DNA of 64,000 nucleotides from NCBI RefSeq assembly GCF_003590335.1, contig NZ_MIET01000009.1, positions 186,001 to 250,000 of the forward strand, written 5' to 3'. The notes beneath the pieces are model-generated. The model was given only the letters and a program-made list of their open reading frames with translations. It did no database searches and was not told the DNA's origin. Within the stretch, counting starts at the first letter, position 1. Every line of letters begins with the position of its first letter. Below are positions 38,364-48,872 of this stretch, one piece after another. This DNA comes from Pseudoalteromonas sp. MSK9-3. GTDB lineage: Bacteria > Pseudomonadota > Gammaproteobacteria > Enterobacterales > Alteromonadaceae. The position numbers and the translations under genes are program-made.

Positions 38364-38876
38364 ATTTTTACACTAACAGAGCTAGGTTTACACTTCGACA
38401 CGATCATTCTGATTGGTATGGTTCTAGGGTTTCTCCTAAATCTATTTTTCTTTATATCAGGAGTTAGCAAAGAGTTATCTTTATTGCTAACTTCAGGTGC
38501 GATGGCAGTTTCTTATTTTATTAGTAATCATTTTATTTCATTGAGTGATATTGGTGTCTGGGTTTATATTGAATGGGCAATTTATGATTTACTGACGATT
38601 TCTTCTATTCTTTTCTGTCACTATTTTTTCTCTAAAAAATTCTGTGTGGCAGCTTATTATGTCTTTTTTGGTCTTGTCATTAATACTTTTTTGTATATTC
38701 TTATATTTTCTGATTTTTACTTTATGAAAACAACAGAGCGCTGGTGGTTTTGGAGCTTTTATACTATCGCTGTTAATGTTGTTGATGTAATGATGGTTGC
38801 TGTTTTGATTGTAAATAAAGATTTTATTTTCCTTGTTAAAGGAAGTGGTATTTTGAAAAAAAAGTTTTTTAGTTGA
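38364..38876 (+). CDS. Membrane protein 1 of a three-paralogue tandem; start unusual
   Basis: The protein has about four to five hydrophobic segments and no recognised domain. Shared marks with the next two genes are a SYFIS helix end, the D-x2-T helix (IYDLLTI), N in VINTFLYIL, and the last helix FYTIAVNVVDVMMVAVLIVN followed by KDF. The first ATG in frame is 38418, but that would cut into the first helix; the frame is open back to 38355. ATT 38364 lies five bases after AGGAAG (38353-38358) and would restore the full helix. Alternatively, a one-base T insertion would join ATG 38344 to this frame. Confidence 0.65.
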   Translation: MFTLTELGLHFDTIILIGMVLGFLLNLFFFISGVSKELSLLLTSGAMAVSYFISNHFISLSDIGVWVYIEWAIYDLLTISSILFCHYFFSKKFCVAAYYVFFGLVINTFLYILIFSDFYFMKTTERWWFWSFYTIAVNVVDVMMVAVLIVNKDFIFLVKGSGILKKKFFS

Positions 38877-39031
38877 ATTATACTTTTTTCATTTACTTCT
38901 TCAGTACGAATTTTATTTTAAGGAATAGAGAGTAAAGTTTTTTTGATAAGATTTAGCGTTTTACTTCCATTTTTCAAAATTGAGCCTTTTTAATTTTTAT
39001 TTATTGAAATGGTGGGTGTAAGGTTAATTGT

Positions 39032-39598
39032 ATGCAAAATGTCATAACTGATGAAATTAACTATATGTTTAGCTTTATATTAAATTATTTGATTGTATGG
39101 CTTTTTCTTATTTCCACACTTATTAATTTCGCAAGCTCTATCTCTTCTGGCAGTTTTAGTGATTGGCATTTAGGAAGAAAAGAAGTCACACTATTATCAT
39201 TTGTGATGTTTATATCTTACTTATTATCAGCACCTTTGAATCAGTTAGATAATCAGGTGGTTTTTGGTGTTGTACTTACCTTTCTTACGGTCTACTTTGT
39301 TTTTGATATCCTAACGATGTTTCTGATTGGAAAGGTTTTAAATTTTAGAACTAATGAAGGGAGGGTATGTCGATTTTATCTTTTAATGGGTATGGCAATT
39401 AATGCGTCGGTTTTTTTATTATTACAAATTTGGTTTAGCTACGACTTTAAATCTATTCCGATGTGGTTTTTTGATTTTTATACAATAATTATAAATTTAG
39501 TAGATTTTATGATGGTTTTATCCCTTATCCTTCGTAAGGACTTTCTGGGCTTGTGTAAATTAAGAGGTGCACTTGATAACTGTAATGTTAATACCTAG
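39032..39598 (+). CDS. Membrane protein 2 of the tandem paralogues
   Basis: The 188-residue protein has about five hydrophobic helices. It shares with its neighbours FVMFISYLLS, VFDILTM, CRFYLLMGMAINASVFLLL and the terminal FYTIIINLVDFMMVLSLILR-KDFLG. No known family is recognised. AAGG at 39017-39020 may serve as ribosome site. It overlaps the third paralogue by 14 bases. The gap before it (38877-39031) holds AT-rich sequence without a visible gene. Confidence 0.7.
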   Translation: MQNVITDEINYMFSFILNYLIVWLFLISTLINFASSISSGSFSDWHLGRKEVTLLSFVMFISYLLSAPLNQLDNQVVFGVVLTFLTVYFVFDILTMFLIGKVLNFRTNEGRVCRFYLLMGMAINASVFLLLQIWFSYDFKSIPMWFFDFYTIIINLVDFMMVLSLILRKDFLGLCKLRGALDNCNVNT

Positions 39599-40157
39599 TT
39601 TGGCTGCACTGGTTATAGATGTGAATAATTTAACAAATGAAATGATGAACAATATTGTTATTTTCTTGTTCTTATTTTCTGCGTTAGTTAATATGGTGAG
39701 AATGACAAATGTAAATCGTGCTGAGTGTAAAGATGTTTTTTTTCTGTCTTTAGTCATGTTTTTGTCATATTTATCCTCGATTAATATACATAACCTTAGT
39801 GTTAGTATACCAGCAGGATTTTATCGTTCTATTAATTTAATCTACTTCCTTTTTGATATTGTTACAATTTTAATTTTATGCCGTTTTGTTAGAGTAACGA
39901 GTTACGCAGGCCATTTTTGTCGATTTTACCTGGTGCTCTGTCTAAGCTTAAATGCCATTTTTTTTCTTATATTGCATGTTGATGTAGTAATTAAATGGGG
40001 TACTAATGAGTATGGACCTTGGTTGCTTTGGACCATTCATTTTTATACGGTAAATACGTTGGATGGAATAATGATAGCCGTACTTTTATTGAAAAGGGAT
40101 TTTTTAGGTATTTATCAGCTGAGAAGAAAGTTGGTGGGTATGAAAGATTGTTGTTGA
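39585..40157 (+). CDS. Membrane protein 3 of the tandem paralogues
   Basis: From ATG 39585 the protein is 190 residues with about five hydrophobic helices. Shared motifs are LVMFLSYLSS, LFDIVTI, CRFYLVLCLSLNAIFFLIL and FYTVNTLDGIMIAVLLLKRD. TTG 39573, five bases after GAGG, and GTG 39567 are other possible starts. Its start lies within the end of the second paralogue, so the two are probably coupled. Function is unknown; immunity to, or sensing or export of, the upstream peptide is a hypothesis. Confidence 0.68.
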   Translation: MLIPSLAALVIDVNNLTNEMMNNIVIFLFLFSALVNMVRMTNVNRAECKDVFFLSLVMFLSYLSSINIHNLSVSIPAGFYRSINLIYFLFDIVTILILCRFVRVTSYAGHFCRFYLVLCLSLNAIFFLILHVDVVIKWGTNEYGPWLLWTIHFYTVNTLDGIMIAVLLLKRDFLGIYQLRRKLVGMKDCC

Positions 40158-40193
40158 ATCTTGCCCAAGTTTGCTTTATGCAGAGTTTATTTA

Positions 40194-40224
40194 AATTAGA
40201 GGTACTGCCACTGTACCTCTAATT
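40194..40224. terminator. Strong hairpin closing the peptide/membrane-protein island
   Basis: AATTAGAGGTAC (40194-40205) pairs perfectly with GTACCTCTAATT (40213-40224) around a seven-base loop. It lies between the third paralogue and the convergent Wzi-like gene. Confidence 0.8.
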
Positions 40225-40276
40225 ATGTGGATCGCTACTGTAGATATTTATCTATATAGCTACTAAAACATAGCTA

Positions 40277-42231
<1,955 letters not shown>

Positions 42232-42323
42232 TTAATGCTATTTTCAGTTATTCTATTTAGCTATACTCAGCTAGTAGTAATTCACTTACATTATAAAAAT
42301 TTGCGTGTTAGAGAGAACAGGAT

Positions 42324-42980
42324 ATGAATACCAAGGAAAAAATTATTCGTACCAGTATTGCTTTGTTTAATTTACATGGGGAACGGGCGATCACCACCAA
42401 TCATATTGCTTCCAATTTGGGGATAAGCCCAGGAAATTTGTATTATCACTTTAAAAACAAAGAGGACATAATTCGCAATATTTTTACGTTATATCGCGAG
42501 CATCTAAGTACGCATTTTAAACCTTTGAATACCGAGTTTGAGCCGTTAGAGCAGTTGACTAAATATTTAGACTCCTTGTTTGAACTGATGTGGCGATACC
42601 ATTTCTTTTACGATAACTTGACCGACATTTTGGCCAAAGATGAGGTGTTGAAAAAAGACTATATTTCATTTCAGGCTGATCTCTTTGAGCAAGTACGTTC
42701 TGTTGTTATTGGTTTACGAACCAGTAAGGTCATTGATATTAGTGATGAAGATGCTGTTGAAGTGGCGCATATGCTGAAAATGACAGTAAGCTTCTGGACA
42801 CCATATGTTAAAGCGAGGCGATTGACCGGCGTGCTTGAACAACAAGATATTTATAATGGCATTGTTAAAGTCCTTATGCTGTTTAAACCCTACTGCACCG
42901 ACTTAAGTGTACAAAAGATTAGCGTGTTGCAGGCGCACTACCAGCAGCTTGCTGATGAGTCACTCCCGAGTATTGCTTGA
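42324..42980 (+). CDS. TetR family transcriptional regulator
   Basis: The 218-residue protein has an N-terminal TetR helix-turn-helix (AITTNHIASNLGISPGNLYY-HFKNKEDI) and a helical ligand/dimer domain containing RYHFFYDNLTDILAKD. TetR proteins repress nearby or remote genes until a small ligand binds. The gene stands alone between coaD and thiI, so the target is not evident. The C-terminal domain resembles the subgroup often seen near fatty-acid genes in Alteromonadales, but that is a weak impression. Confidence 0.85.
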   Translation: MNTKEKIIRTSIALFNLHGERAITTNHIASNLGISPGNLYYHFKNKEDIIRNIFTLYREHLSTHFKPLNTEFEPLEQLTKYLDSLFELMWRYHFFYDNLTDILAKDEVLKKDYISFQADLFEQVRSVVIGLRTSKVIDISDEDAVEVAHMLKMTVSFWTPYVKARRLTGVLEQQDIYNGIVKVLMLFKPYCTDLSVQKISVLQAHYQQLADESLPSIA

Positions 42981-43027
42981 TAGCATCGTTTTATGTAGCT
43001 GGTTATTTCCTAGTCGCAGAGAAGTTT

Positions 43028-43060
43028 GCTATAATCGCGCGCCTGTTGTCCCGGCGCGCG
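43028..43060 (+). promoter_or_regulatory. thiI promoter and 5'-end hairpin
   Basis: TGC-TATAAT (TG at 43027-43028, -10 box 43030-43035) is an extended -10 promoter. It is followed at once by CGCGCGCC (43036-43043) pairing with GGCGCGCG (43053-43060), a very GC-rich stem in an AT-rich setting. The transcript would begin within this stem. Confidence 0.55.
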
Positions 43061-43086
43061 TTCGCCTAGTCTAAAGAGTTGTTTCT

Positions 43087-44547
43087 ATGCTTAAATTTAT
43101 CGTCAAATTGCATCCTGAGATTGCAATCAAGAGCAAGTCCGTTCGTAAGCGCTTTACACAAGTGCTTGAAAGAAATATCAAAATCATTTTGCGTCGGATT
43201 GATGAAAATGTAAAAGTAAAAAACAATTGGGACAATATCTCGGTTGAAAGTCAAAGTGCTGATGAAAATGTACGGTGTCAGTTTGTTGATAATTTAAAGC
43301 GCGTGCCAGGTATCGTGCAATTTATTGAAGTACAAGAAACGGCATTTGAGGGCTTAGATGATATTTATCAGCGCACGCTTGAGTTAGCTGGGCACACCAT
43401 TGAAAACAAAACGTTCTGTGTACGTGTAAAACGTAGAGGTGACCACGAATTTACCTCCTCGGATGTAGAGCGTTACGTCGGAGGTGGGTTAAATCAGCAT
43501 GTAGAAGGCGCACGCGTCAAGCTAAGCAAACCCGAAGTGACCGTTAAAATCGAGATAAAAGGCGACTTAGCTTATATTGTAACGCACACTCATTATGGCA
43601 TTGCAGGCTTCCCATTACCTACACAAGAAGATGTTTTGTCACTTATTTCAGGTGGCTTTGATTCTGGTGTTGCAACCTATCAAATGATGAGAAAAGGGGC
43701 GCGTACGCACTTCTTATTCTTCAATTTAGGTGGCGCTGCACATGAAATTGGTGTGAAGCAAGTGAGCCATTTCTTATGGAATCGTTTTAGTTCTACCCAT
43801 AAAGTAAAGTTTATTACGGTCGATTTTGAGCCCGTGGTTGCTGAGATTTTGGAGAATGTAGAAAACGGGCAAATGGGTGTGGTGCTCAAGCGTATGATGA
43901 TGCGTGCAGGCAGCCAAGTGGCCGAACGATTAAATATTCCGGCTTTGGTTACTGGTGAAAGTATTGGTCAAGTATCAAGCCAGACATTGGCAAACTTGAA
44001 CGTGATTGACCGAGTAACAGAGACGCTGATCATTCGCCCACTGATCCAACATGACAAAGCTGAAATTATTAATATTGCGCGTGATATTGGTACCATTGAA
44101 ATGGCTGAGGCGATGCCTGAATATTGTGGGGTTATTTCGAAAAAGCCCACAGTTAAAGCAAAGCTTGAGACTATTATCGCTGAAGAAGCCAAGTTTGATT
44201 TTGATGTGTTAGATACCGTGATTAAGAACGCAACGGTTAAAGACATTAGAGAGATTGAGACAGAAGCCAAAGAAGAAGTTAAAGAAGCCGAAACGGCAAG
44301 CCAACTGCCTGAGAATGGTGTGATCCTTGATATTCGTTCACCTGATGAGGAAGATGCGGACCCATTAGAGGTTGAGGGTGTTGATGTAGAGCATTTACCT
44401 TTTTTCCGCTTAAGCACTAAGTTTGCCGATTTACCGCAAGACAAAGAGTACTATTTATACTGTAAAAAAGGGGTGATGAGTCAATTACAAGCGCTTATCC
44501 TTCATGAGAATGGCTTTATGAACGTTAAAGTGTATAAACCAGAGTAA
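43087..44547 (+). CDS. thiI: tRNA uridine 4-sulfurtransferase with rhodanese domain
   Basis: The enzyme puts sulfur on U8 of tRNA and supplies sulfur for thiamine thiazole. Domains in order: ferredoxin-like/THUMP (to ~165), PP-loop ATP pyrophosphatase with [14 protein letters not shown], and a C-terminal rhodanese domain with the catalytic cysteine in [14 protein letters not shown]. The partner cysteine is in [12 protein letters not shown]. The length of 486 residues and the rhodanese tail match the enterobacterial-type ThiI. Confidence 0.96.
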   Translation: MLKFIVKLHPEIAIKSKSVRKRFTQVLERNIKIILRRIDENVKVKNNWDNISVESQSADENVRCQFVDNLKRVPGIVQFIEVQETAFEGLDDIYQRTLELAGHTIENKTFCVRVKRRGDHEFTSSDVERYVGGGLNQHVEGARVKLSKPEVTVKIEIKGDLAYIVTHTHYGIAGFPLPTQEDVLSLISGGFDSGVATYQMMRKGARTHFLFFNLGGAAHEIGVKQVSHFLWNRFSSTHKVKFITVDFEPVVAEILENVENGQMGVVLKRMMMRAGSQVAERLNIPALVTGESIGQVSSQTLANLNVIDRVTETLIIRPLIQHDKAEIINIARDIGTIEMAEAMPEYCGVISKKPTVKAKLETIIAEEAKFDFDVLDTVIKNATVKDIREIETEAKEEVKEAETASQLPENGVILDIRSPDEEDADPLEVEGVDVEHLPFFRLSTKFADLPQDKEYYLYCKKGVMSQLQALILHENGFMNVKVYKPE

Positions 44548-44595
44548 ATTAGCTGTACATTCTTTACCGCTGGGTCTATCGGACTCAGCGATATG

Positions 44596-45498
44596 TCAGC
44601 GGTGAAGTTTCAATAGCTGATTAAACATCTCGCGGTTATAGGGGGTGTCAATACCATGATACGCTCCTCTTTTTACGATATATCCGCAAATAGCATCGAT
44701 TTCAGTGTGCCTACCGTTCAGTATGTCTTGTGCCATAGACGATGAGTTATGTTGAGTTCCAGTCATAACTTGATAAGCACTGGTGAGTGCTTCGTTGAGT
44801 TTTATGTCTATATTATCTGCATTTGCCACGACACATGCTTCATTTAATAACTGTAAGATCATGCTGGCATAGCGTGGCTGACGTAGTTGACCATTCTTTA
44901 CCTGGTGAATGGCAGATAAAGGGTTTATCGCGACATTTACGAGTAGTTTTTGCCATCGCAGTTGCGCGATATTATGGTGAATTTTACTGTGTGGGATTTG
45001 CGAGCAGAAGAACTGGTTAAAGCTGAGCTTTAGGCGCTCTAAAGCGATATCATTACATGCACCAAGGTAGGTTTCTCCAGCTCCAGTGGCTTTTACGGTG
45101 GTGTCATTTATCTTTAATCCACCCATTGATGTACTGAAGAAAAAAAGTGCCTGTTTTGCACCTAAGTATTGTTCTATTTCTTTCAGGTCGCTCATGCCAT
45201 TGTGGCTAATAAATAGATTAGCATGCTCTGCTAAATAGGGGGCAATTGATTGAATTGCCTTGTTTAATTGATATGATTTAACACAAATAAAACCATGCTG
45301 GATGAGTGGTTGATTTTGGGTGGGATCGCTCAAGTCGATGTGCTTTACAGGTAAGTGATGCAGCTGTTGACCGCTTGAAAACGCAAAAGGGGCTGTATAG
45401 CGTCGTCTTACTAATAAAGTCACTGAGTGGTCATAAGCGAATGCTTTAGCAAGTGATAAACCAATCGCGCCTGCCCCCACAATATGTAGATTAGCCAT
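44596..45498 (-). CDS. 2-dehydropantoate 2-reductase-like protein
   Basis: The ketopantoate reductase family makes pantoate with NADPH. The protein begins MANLHIVGAGAIGLSLA (GxGxxG) and has WQKLLVNVAINPLSAIHQV with the family's active Lys-Asn, and TEIDAICGYIVKRG near the C-terminus. ATG 45498 is chosen over an in-frame start at 45582, which would add 28 residues inside the upstream gene. It overlaps the VanZ-like gene by eight bases. Family paralogues exist, so PanE proper is likely but not certain. Confidence 0.82.
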   Translation of the reverse strand: MANLHIVGAGAIGLSLAKAFAYDHSVTLLVRRRYTAPFAFSSGQQLHHLPVKHIDLSDPTQNQPLIQHGFICVKSYQLNKAIQSIAPYLAEHANLFISHNGMSDLKEIEQYLGAKQALFFFSTSMGGLKINDTTVKATGAGETYLGACNDIALERLKLSFNQFFCSQIPHSKIHHNIAQLRWQKLLVNVAINPLSAIHQVKNGQLRQPRYASMILQLLNEACVVANADNIDIKLNEALTSAYQVMTGTQHNSSSMAQDILNGRHTEIDAICGYIVKRGAYHGIDTPYNREMFNQLLKLHR

Positions 45499-45841
45499 AT
45501 TTGTTACCACGCCAAGTACGCCATAAAATATAGCTGGCGTAATAGCTAACAGCTCCAAGGACATCGGCAATAAAGTCTGCAAATGAGGCTTGACGGTGTG
45601 GCAGCATACCTTGCATTAACTCAATACCCACGCCATAACTGGCGAGCAAGGTTATTTGTAACCACATTGGCCATTTAAAGGCGTGGTGCATAATAAAAGC
45701 AAGTATAAAAAATATGCCAAAGTGAGCAATTTTATCAAGGTGTTCTATCCGTATGCCTGAATGTTGGATTTCTTTCGCAAAAAGCGCAGTACAGATAGCC
45801 AAGGTAATAAGCAAAACAATTTGATAAATACGTCTGGTCAC
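45491..45841 (-). CDS. VanZ-like membrane protein
   Basis: The 116-residue protein has about four hydrophobic segments with the VanZ-like signature: LDKIAHFGIFFILAFIMHHA, GVGIELMQGMLPHRQASFAD and FIADVLGAVSYYASYI. Its function outside glycopeptide resistance is unknown. It is the first gene of a two-gene unit with the ketopantoate reductase-like gene. Confidence 0.82.
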   Translation of the reverse strand: MTRRIYQIVLLITLAICTALFAKEIQHSGIRIEHLDKIAHFGIFFILAFIMHHAFKWPMWLQITLLASYGVGIELMQGMLPHRQASFADFIADVLGAVSYYASYILWRTWRGNKYG

Positions 45842-45921
45842 AAAACTTCCTGGGTTGTTCGTGTGTAAAAGAGTGAAGTCAGTATATCACTGAAAACTGG
45901 CTGTTGGGTGAATATAAAAAG

Positions 45922-45952
45922 TTGTCCAAAATTTATTTTAGGTTGATATAAT
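45922..45952 (+). promoter_or_regulatory. Likely yajQ promoter
   Basis: TGATATAAT gives an extended -10 (TATAAT at 45947-45952) with TTGTCC at 45922-45927 as a loosely spaced -35. The yajQ start is 28 bases downstream, with AGGAG in between. Confidence 0.5.
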
Positions 45953-45979
45953 TGCAGCATAAATATTAGGAGATTTACT

Positions 45980-46462
45980 ATGCCATCATTTGACATTGTG
46001 TCAGAAATTGAAATTACAGAAGCGCAAAATGCAGTAGATAATGCGAAGCGTGAATTAGAAACTCGTTATGACTTTCGTGGTGTTGATGCCTCTATTGAGC
46101 TGACAAATGAAACCATTACTTTGAAAGCAGAAGCCGATCCACAAGTTATGCAATTGTTTGATATTTTAGCAAGTAAAGCATCAAAACGTGGCTTAGACGT
46201 AGCTAGCCTAGAGTTAAAAGACATTGAACGCGCTGGTAAGCATGTTTCACGTAAGGTGGCTTTAAAGCAAGGTATTGAAAAAGAGATGGCGAAAAAAATC
46301 GTTAAAGCGATTAAAGATGCCAAAATTAAAGTGCAAGCGGCGATTCAAGGTGAAGAAGTGCGTGTAACAGGTAAAAAGCGCGATGACTTACAAGAGGCGA
46401 TGCAAGTTGTGCGTACCGCTGATTTAGGACAGCCTTTCCAGTTTAAAAACTTCCGCGATTAA
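45980..46462 (+). CDS. yajQ: YajQ family nucleotide/cyclic-di-GMP-binding protein
   Basis: [33 protein letters not shown] and FKNFRD at the end are diagnostic of YajQ. The 160-residue protein has two ferredoxin-like domains; members bind nucleic acid or cyclic di-GMP and act as regulators in some bacteria. It is transcribed alone and has a terminator directly behind it. Confidence 0.95.
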   Translation: MPSFDIVSEIEITEAQNAVDNAKRELETRYDFRGVDASIELTNETITLKAEADPQVMQLFDILASKASKRGLDVASLELKDIERAGKHVSRKVALKQGIEKEMAKKIVKAIKDAKIKVQAAIQGEEVRVTGKKRDDLQEAMQVVRTADLGQPFQFKNFRD

Positions 46463-46471
46463 TGAATATTG

Positions 46472-46500
46472 AGTGGTACCAAGCTGTACCACTTTTATTT
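46472..46500 (+). terminator. yajQ terminator
   Basis: AGTGGTAC (46472-46479) pairs with GTACCACT (46486-46493), followed by TTTATTT. This is a typical intrinsic terminator. Confidence 0.8.
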
Positions 46501-46654
46501 ACAAAGTTTATGCTGATCCATCAAATGATCGACTCTACGTGTGAACTGTTAATTTTTAGATTTCTAGACGTCCATTGACATTTCCCCTCAAAATTCGCAC
46601 AATAACAGCTCTTTTCAAGGTGCTTAACAAGTTTTTATGACTTTCATATTACGC

Positions 46655-46785
46655 AGTTAATGTGAATAAACTTGCTAAGATAATCGGGAAGTTGGTGCAA
46701 ATGCATGTACTGGTTTAAGTCCAACACTGCCCCCGCAACGGTAATGCTTTATAAGCAAAGTCCGGAGACCGGCCTTGATATTCAT
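46655..46785 (+). promoter_or_regulatory. Cobalamin (B12) riboswitch upstream of btuB
   Basis: The region contains the conserved core GGTGCAAATGCA, then ACTGCCCCCGCAACGGTAA (the B12 box, near 46725-46743) and AAGTCCGGAGACCGGCC (46758-46774). Such aptamers bind adenosylcobalamin and reduce translation or transcription of the following gene. It lies about 55 bases before btuB, as expected for repression of B12 uptake when B12 is plentiful. The 5' edge is approximate. Confidence 0.92.
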
Positions 46786-46829
46786 TTACTAATTATTACT
46801 TGTACGGTGGGTATGAGTAAGGGGAAACA

Positions 46830-48713
46830 ATGTTAGCTAAATCCGCACTAAGCGCTGCAATTTTGACTGCGCTCTCTTTTTCTGTGTCAGCAAAAAGTAC
46901 ATCAACTGAAAACATTGAACGTATTACGGTGACAGCAAATAAGTTCGAACAATCAATTAATAACACGCTAGCTACGGTCAATGTGATTGAGCGTGCAGAA
47001 ATAGAAAGCAGCAACATCCGTGATTTGCCTTCATTATTGAACACGGTAGCTGGCATTGATGTAGTACGTAACGGTGGCTTTGGTCAAAAGGCCAGTGTGT
47101 TTGTTCGAGGCGCAGCGACAAAACATACCTTAGTATTGGTTGATGGGGTGCGTATTAGTGATGCCAATTCAGGCAGTGTGTCATTTACCAATATTCCCGT
47201 AAACAGCATCGAGAAAATCGAAGTAGTTAAAGGGGCACGTGCTGCGATTTATGGTTCTGATGCAATGGCTGGGGTGATCAATATTATTACACGCCAAGCT
47301 ACGCAGCATGAAATTACACTAACGAGTGGTAGTCACAACTATGTGAATTATCAGCAAGCGGGTGAATTTAGCCAAGATAATATTACCCTTGGTTATAACT
47401 TAGGGTATGAAGATACAAAAGGCTATGACGTCATAGCAAAAGACTCTGTAGCATCTATTGGGAAAGATCATGATTCAGATGGTTACAATAACCAAAATAT
47501 TGGATTTAATCTTACGGTAAATACGGAAGAGTTAGGCCAATTTAACGCCATTGTTCAATACAGTGAAGGCGATGCTGAGTATGACAATGCATGGGGTAAT
47601 GACGCCTATGATTTTGAAAACTATAGCGGCAGAATCGCGTGGCAGAAAAAGTTAGGTCAATTTGAACACTCTGCCTCAGTAAGTACATCGCAAGAAGAGA
47701 ACATTCAAACGGGTACACCTAAGCATGATATTTATAGTACTGACCGCGCAGAAGTCGAATATCGTACTTTGTATAGGTTAAATGAAACAACGCAATTTAC
47801 CGGTGGTGTTAATTATTTGACTGAAGACCTTGGTGGTTCTACAGCCACTTTCAGTGAAACACAGCGAGATAATCAAGCGGTATTTTTGGGTGGATTTTAT
47901 GATGATAATAAATGGCTAGCAAATGTGGTTGTGCGCTCTGATGACTATGATTACCATGGTAGAGCAAACACTTATACAACCGCTTTTGGTGTCAAGCCTC
48001 ATAGAGATGTGACGTTTAGAGTAAATCATGGCACTGCCTTTAGAGCACCTTCACTGACCAATACCTTTGTAACGCAAAGCCCATGGTATTTACCGAACGT
48101 CAATATTAAACCTGAAGAAGCAACCAATAATGAAGTTGGCATGTCATTATCAACGCGTTGGGGCCGATATGATGTTGCTGTTTTTCAGAACAAAATAGAT
48201 AACTTGATCAGCAACCAATATGATGCAGATTCTGGAAAGTATATTCCTTACAATGTGGATAATGCCACGATGAAAGGGGTTGAATTGTCTGCAAACGTAA
48301 GTGCGTTCGGTTTTGAACATAGTATTAATGTTACATTCCTAGATGCCAAAGACAGTTCAACGGGTGAAAAACTTGCTCGTCGTCCTTCTGAGTCATTTAA
48401 TTACACTGTGGCACGTTCATGGGACAAGCTTGATGTAAATCTTGCGATGCAGTATCGCTCATCACGCCCTTCAATTAATTTATATGATTCGAATTTAGGC
48501 CAGTCTGTGGCGACAACGCTTGCAGGGTATACAGTGTTTAACTTAGGCGCTAACTATAGGCTTTTTGATGGACTGACTTTGAATGCGAGATTAGAAAATA
48601 TTGCCGGTAAAGATTATATTACCGCAGCCACCGGATATGCGAGTAATGGCAATGTATTGGGGTATACCGCATTGGGCCGACAAGCTTATGTAGGTGCAAC
48701 AGTACGTTTTTAA
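46830..48713 (+). CDS. btuB: TonB-dependent vitamin B12 receptor
   Basis: The 627-residue outer-membrane receptor has a signal peptide (ending SVSA), a TonB box (ERITVTANK), a plug domain (RDLPSLLNTVAGIDVVRNGG, VDGVRISDANSG, GARAAIYGSDAMAGVINII) and a 22-strand-type barrel ending YVGATVRF. The acidic loop HDSDGYNNQ resembles the calcium-binding loops of BtuB. The upstream B12 riboswitch makes cobalamin the very likely substrate. Confidence 0.95.
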   Translation: MLAKSALSAAILTALSFSVSAKSTSTENIERITVTANKFEQSINNTLATVNVIERAEIESSNIRDLPSLLNTVAGIDVVRNGGFGQKASVFVRGAATKHTLVLVDGVRISDANSGSVSFTNIPVNSIEKIEVVKGARAAIYGSDAMAGVINIITRQATQHEITLTSGSHNYVNYQQAGEFSQDNITLGYNLGYEDTKGYDVIAKDSVASIGKDHDSDGYNNQNIGFNLTVNTEELGQFNAIVQYSEGDAEYDNAWGNDAYDFENYSGRIAWQKKLGQFEHSASVSTSQEENIQTGTPKHDIYSTDRAEVEYRTLYRLNETTQFTGGVNYLTEDLGGSTATFSETQRDNQAVFLGGFYDDNKWLANVVVRSDDYDYHGRANTYTTAFGVKPHRDVTFRVNHGTAFRAPSLTNTFVTQSPWYLPNVNIKPEEATNNEVGMSLSTRWGRYDVAVFQNKIDNLISNQYDADSGKYIPYNVDNATMKGVELSANVSAFGFEHSINVTFLDAKDSSTGEKLARRPSESFNYTVARSWDKLDVNLAMQYRSSRPSINLYDSNLGQSVATTLAGYTVFNLGANYRLFDGLTLNARLENIAGKDYITAATGYASNGNVLGYTALGRQAYVGATVRF

Positions 48714-48742
48714 CGGGCACCTTGAGTAATTAATAGTGTGAT

Positions 48743-48771
48743 AAAAAGGCGAGTGACTACTCGCCTTTTTT
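48743..48771 (+). terminator. btuB terminator
   Basis: GGCGAGT (48748-48754) pairs with ACTCGCC (48759-48765) around GACT, with an A run before and TTTTTT after. Confidence 0.92.
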
Positions 48772-48834
48772 CTGTTCAAAGATATCTCTGACGTTGCTCA
48801 GAGGGTGTTTATTCTGCAAAGTGAGAACGTTGTA

Positions 48835-48858
48835 ATGATCCTCAAGATGATCCTCAAG
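48835..48858. repeat. 12-bp tandem duplication
   Basis: ATGATCCTCAAG occurs twice in a row in the gap between btuB and msrA. It looks like a recent local duplication without clear function. Confidence 0.7.
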
Positions 48859-48872
48859 TACACATTTATAGG

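Noticed and set aside
37991..40276. Mobile element or integration site around the peptide island
   Set aside because: There is no integrase, transposase, tRNA or flanking direct repeat visible; only the lower GC and hairpins hint at transfer.
43968..44444. Minus-strand 158-codon frame inside thiI
   Set aside because: Ser-rich antisense shadow of a firmly identified gene.
44563..44606. Terminator between thiI and the ketopantoate reductase-like gene
   Set aside because: TTTACCGCTG and CAGCGGTGAA can pair, but the arms are 24 bases apart, overlap a stop codon and lack a T tract; an alternative inner hairpin competes, so I did not list it.
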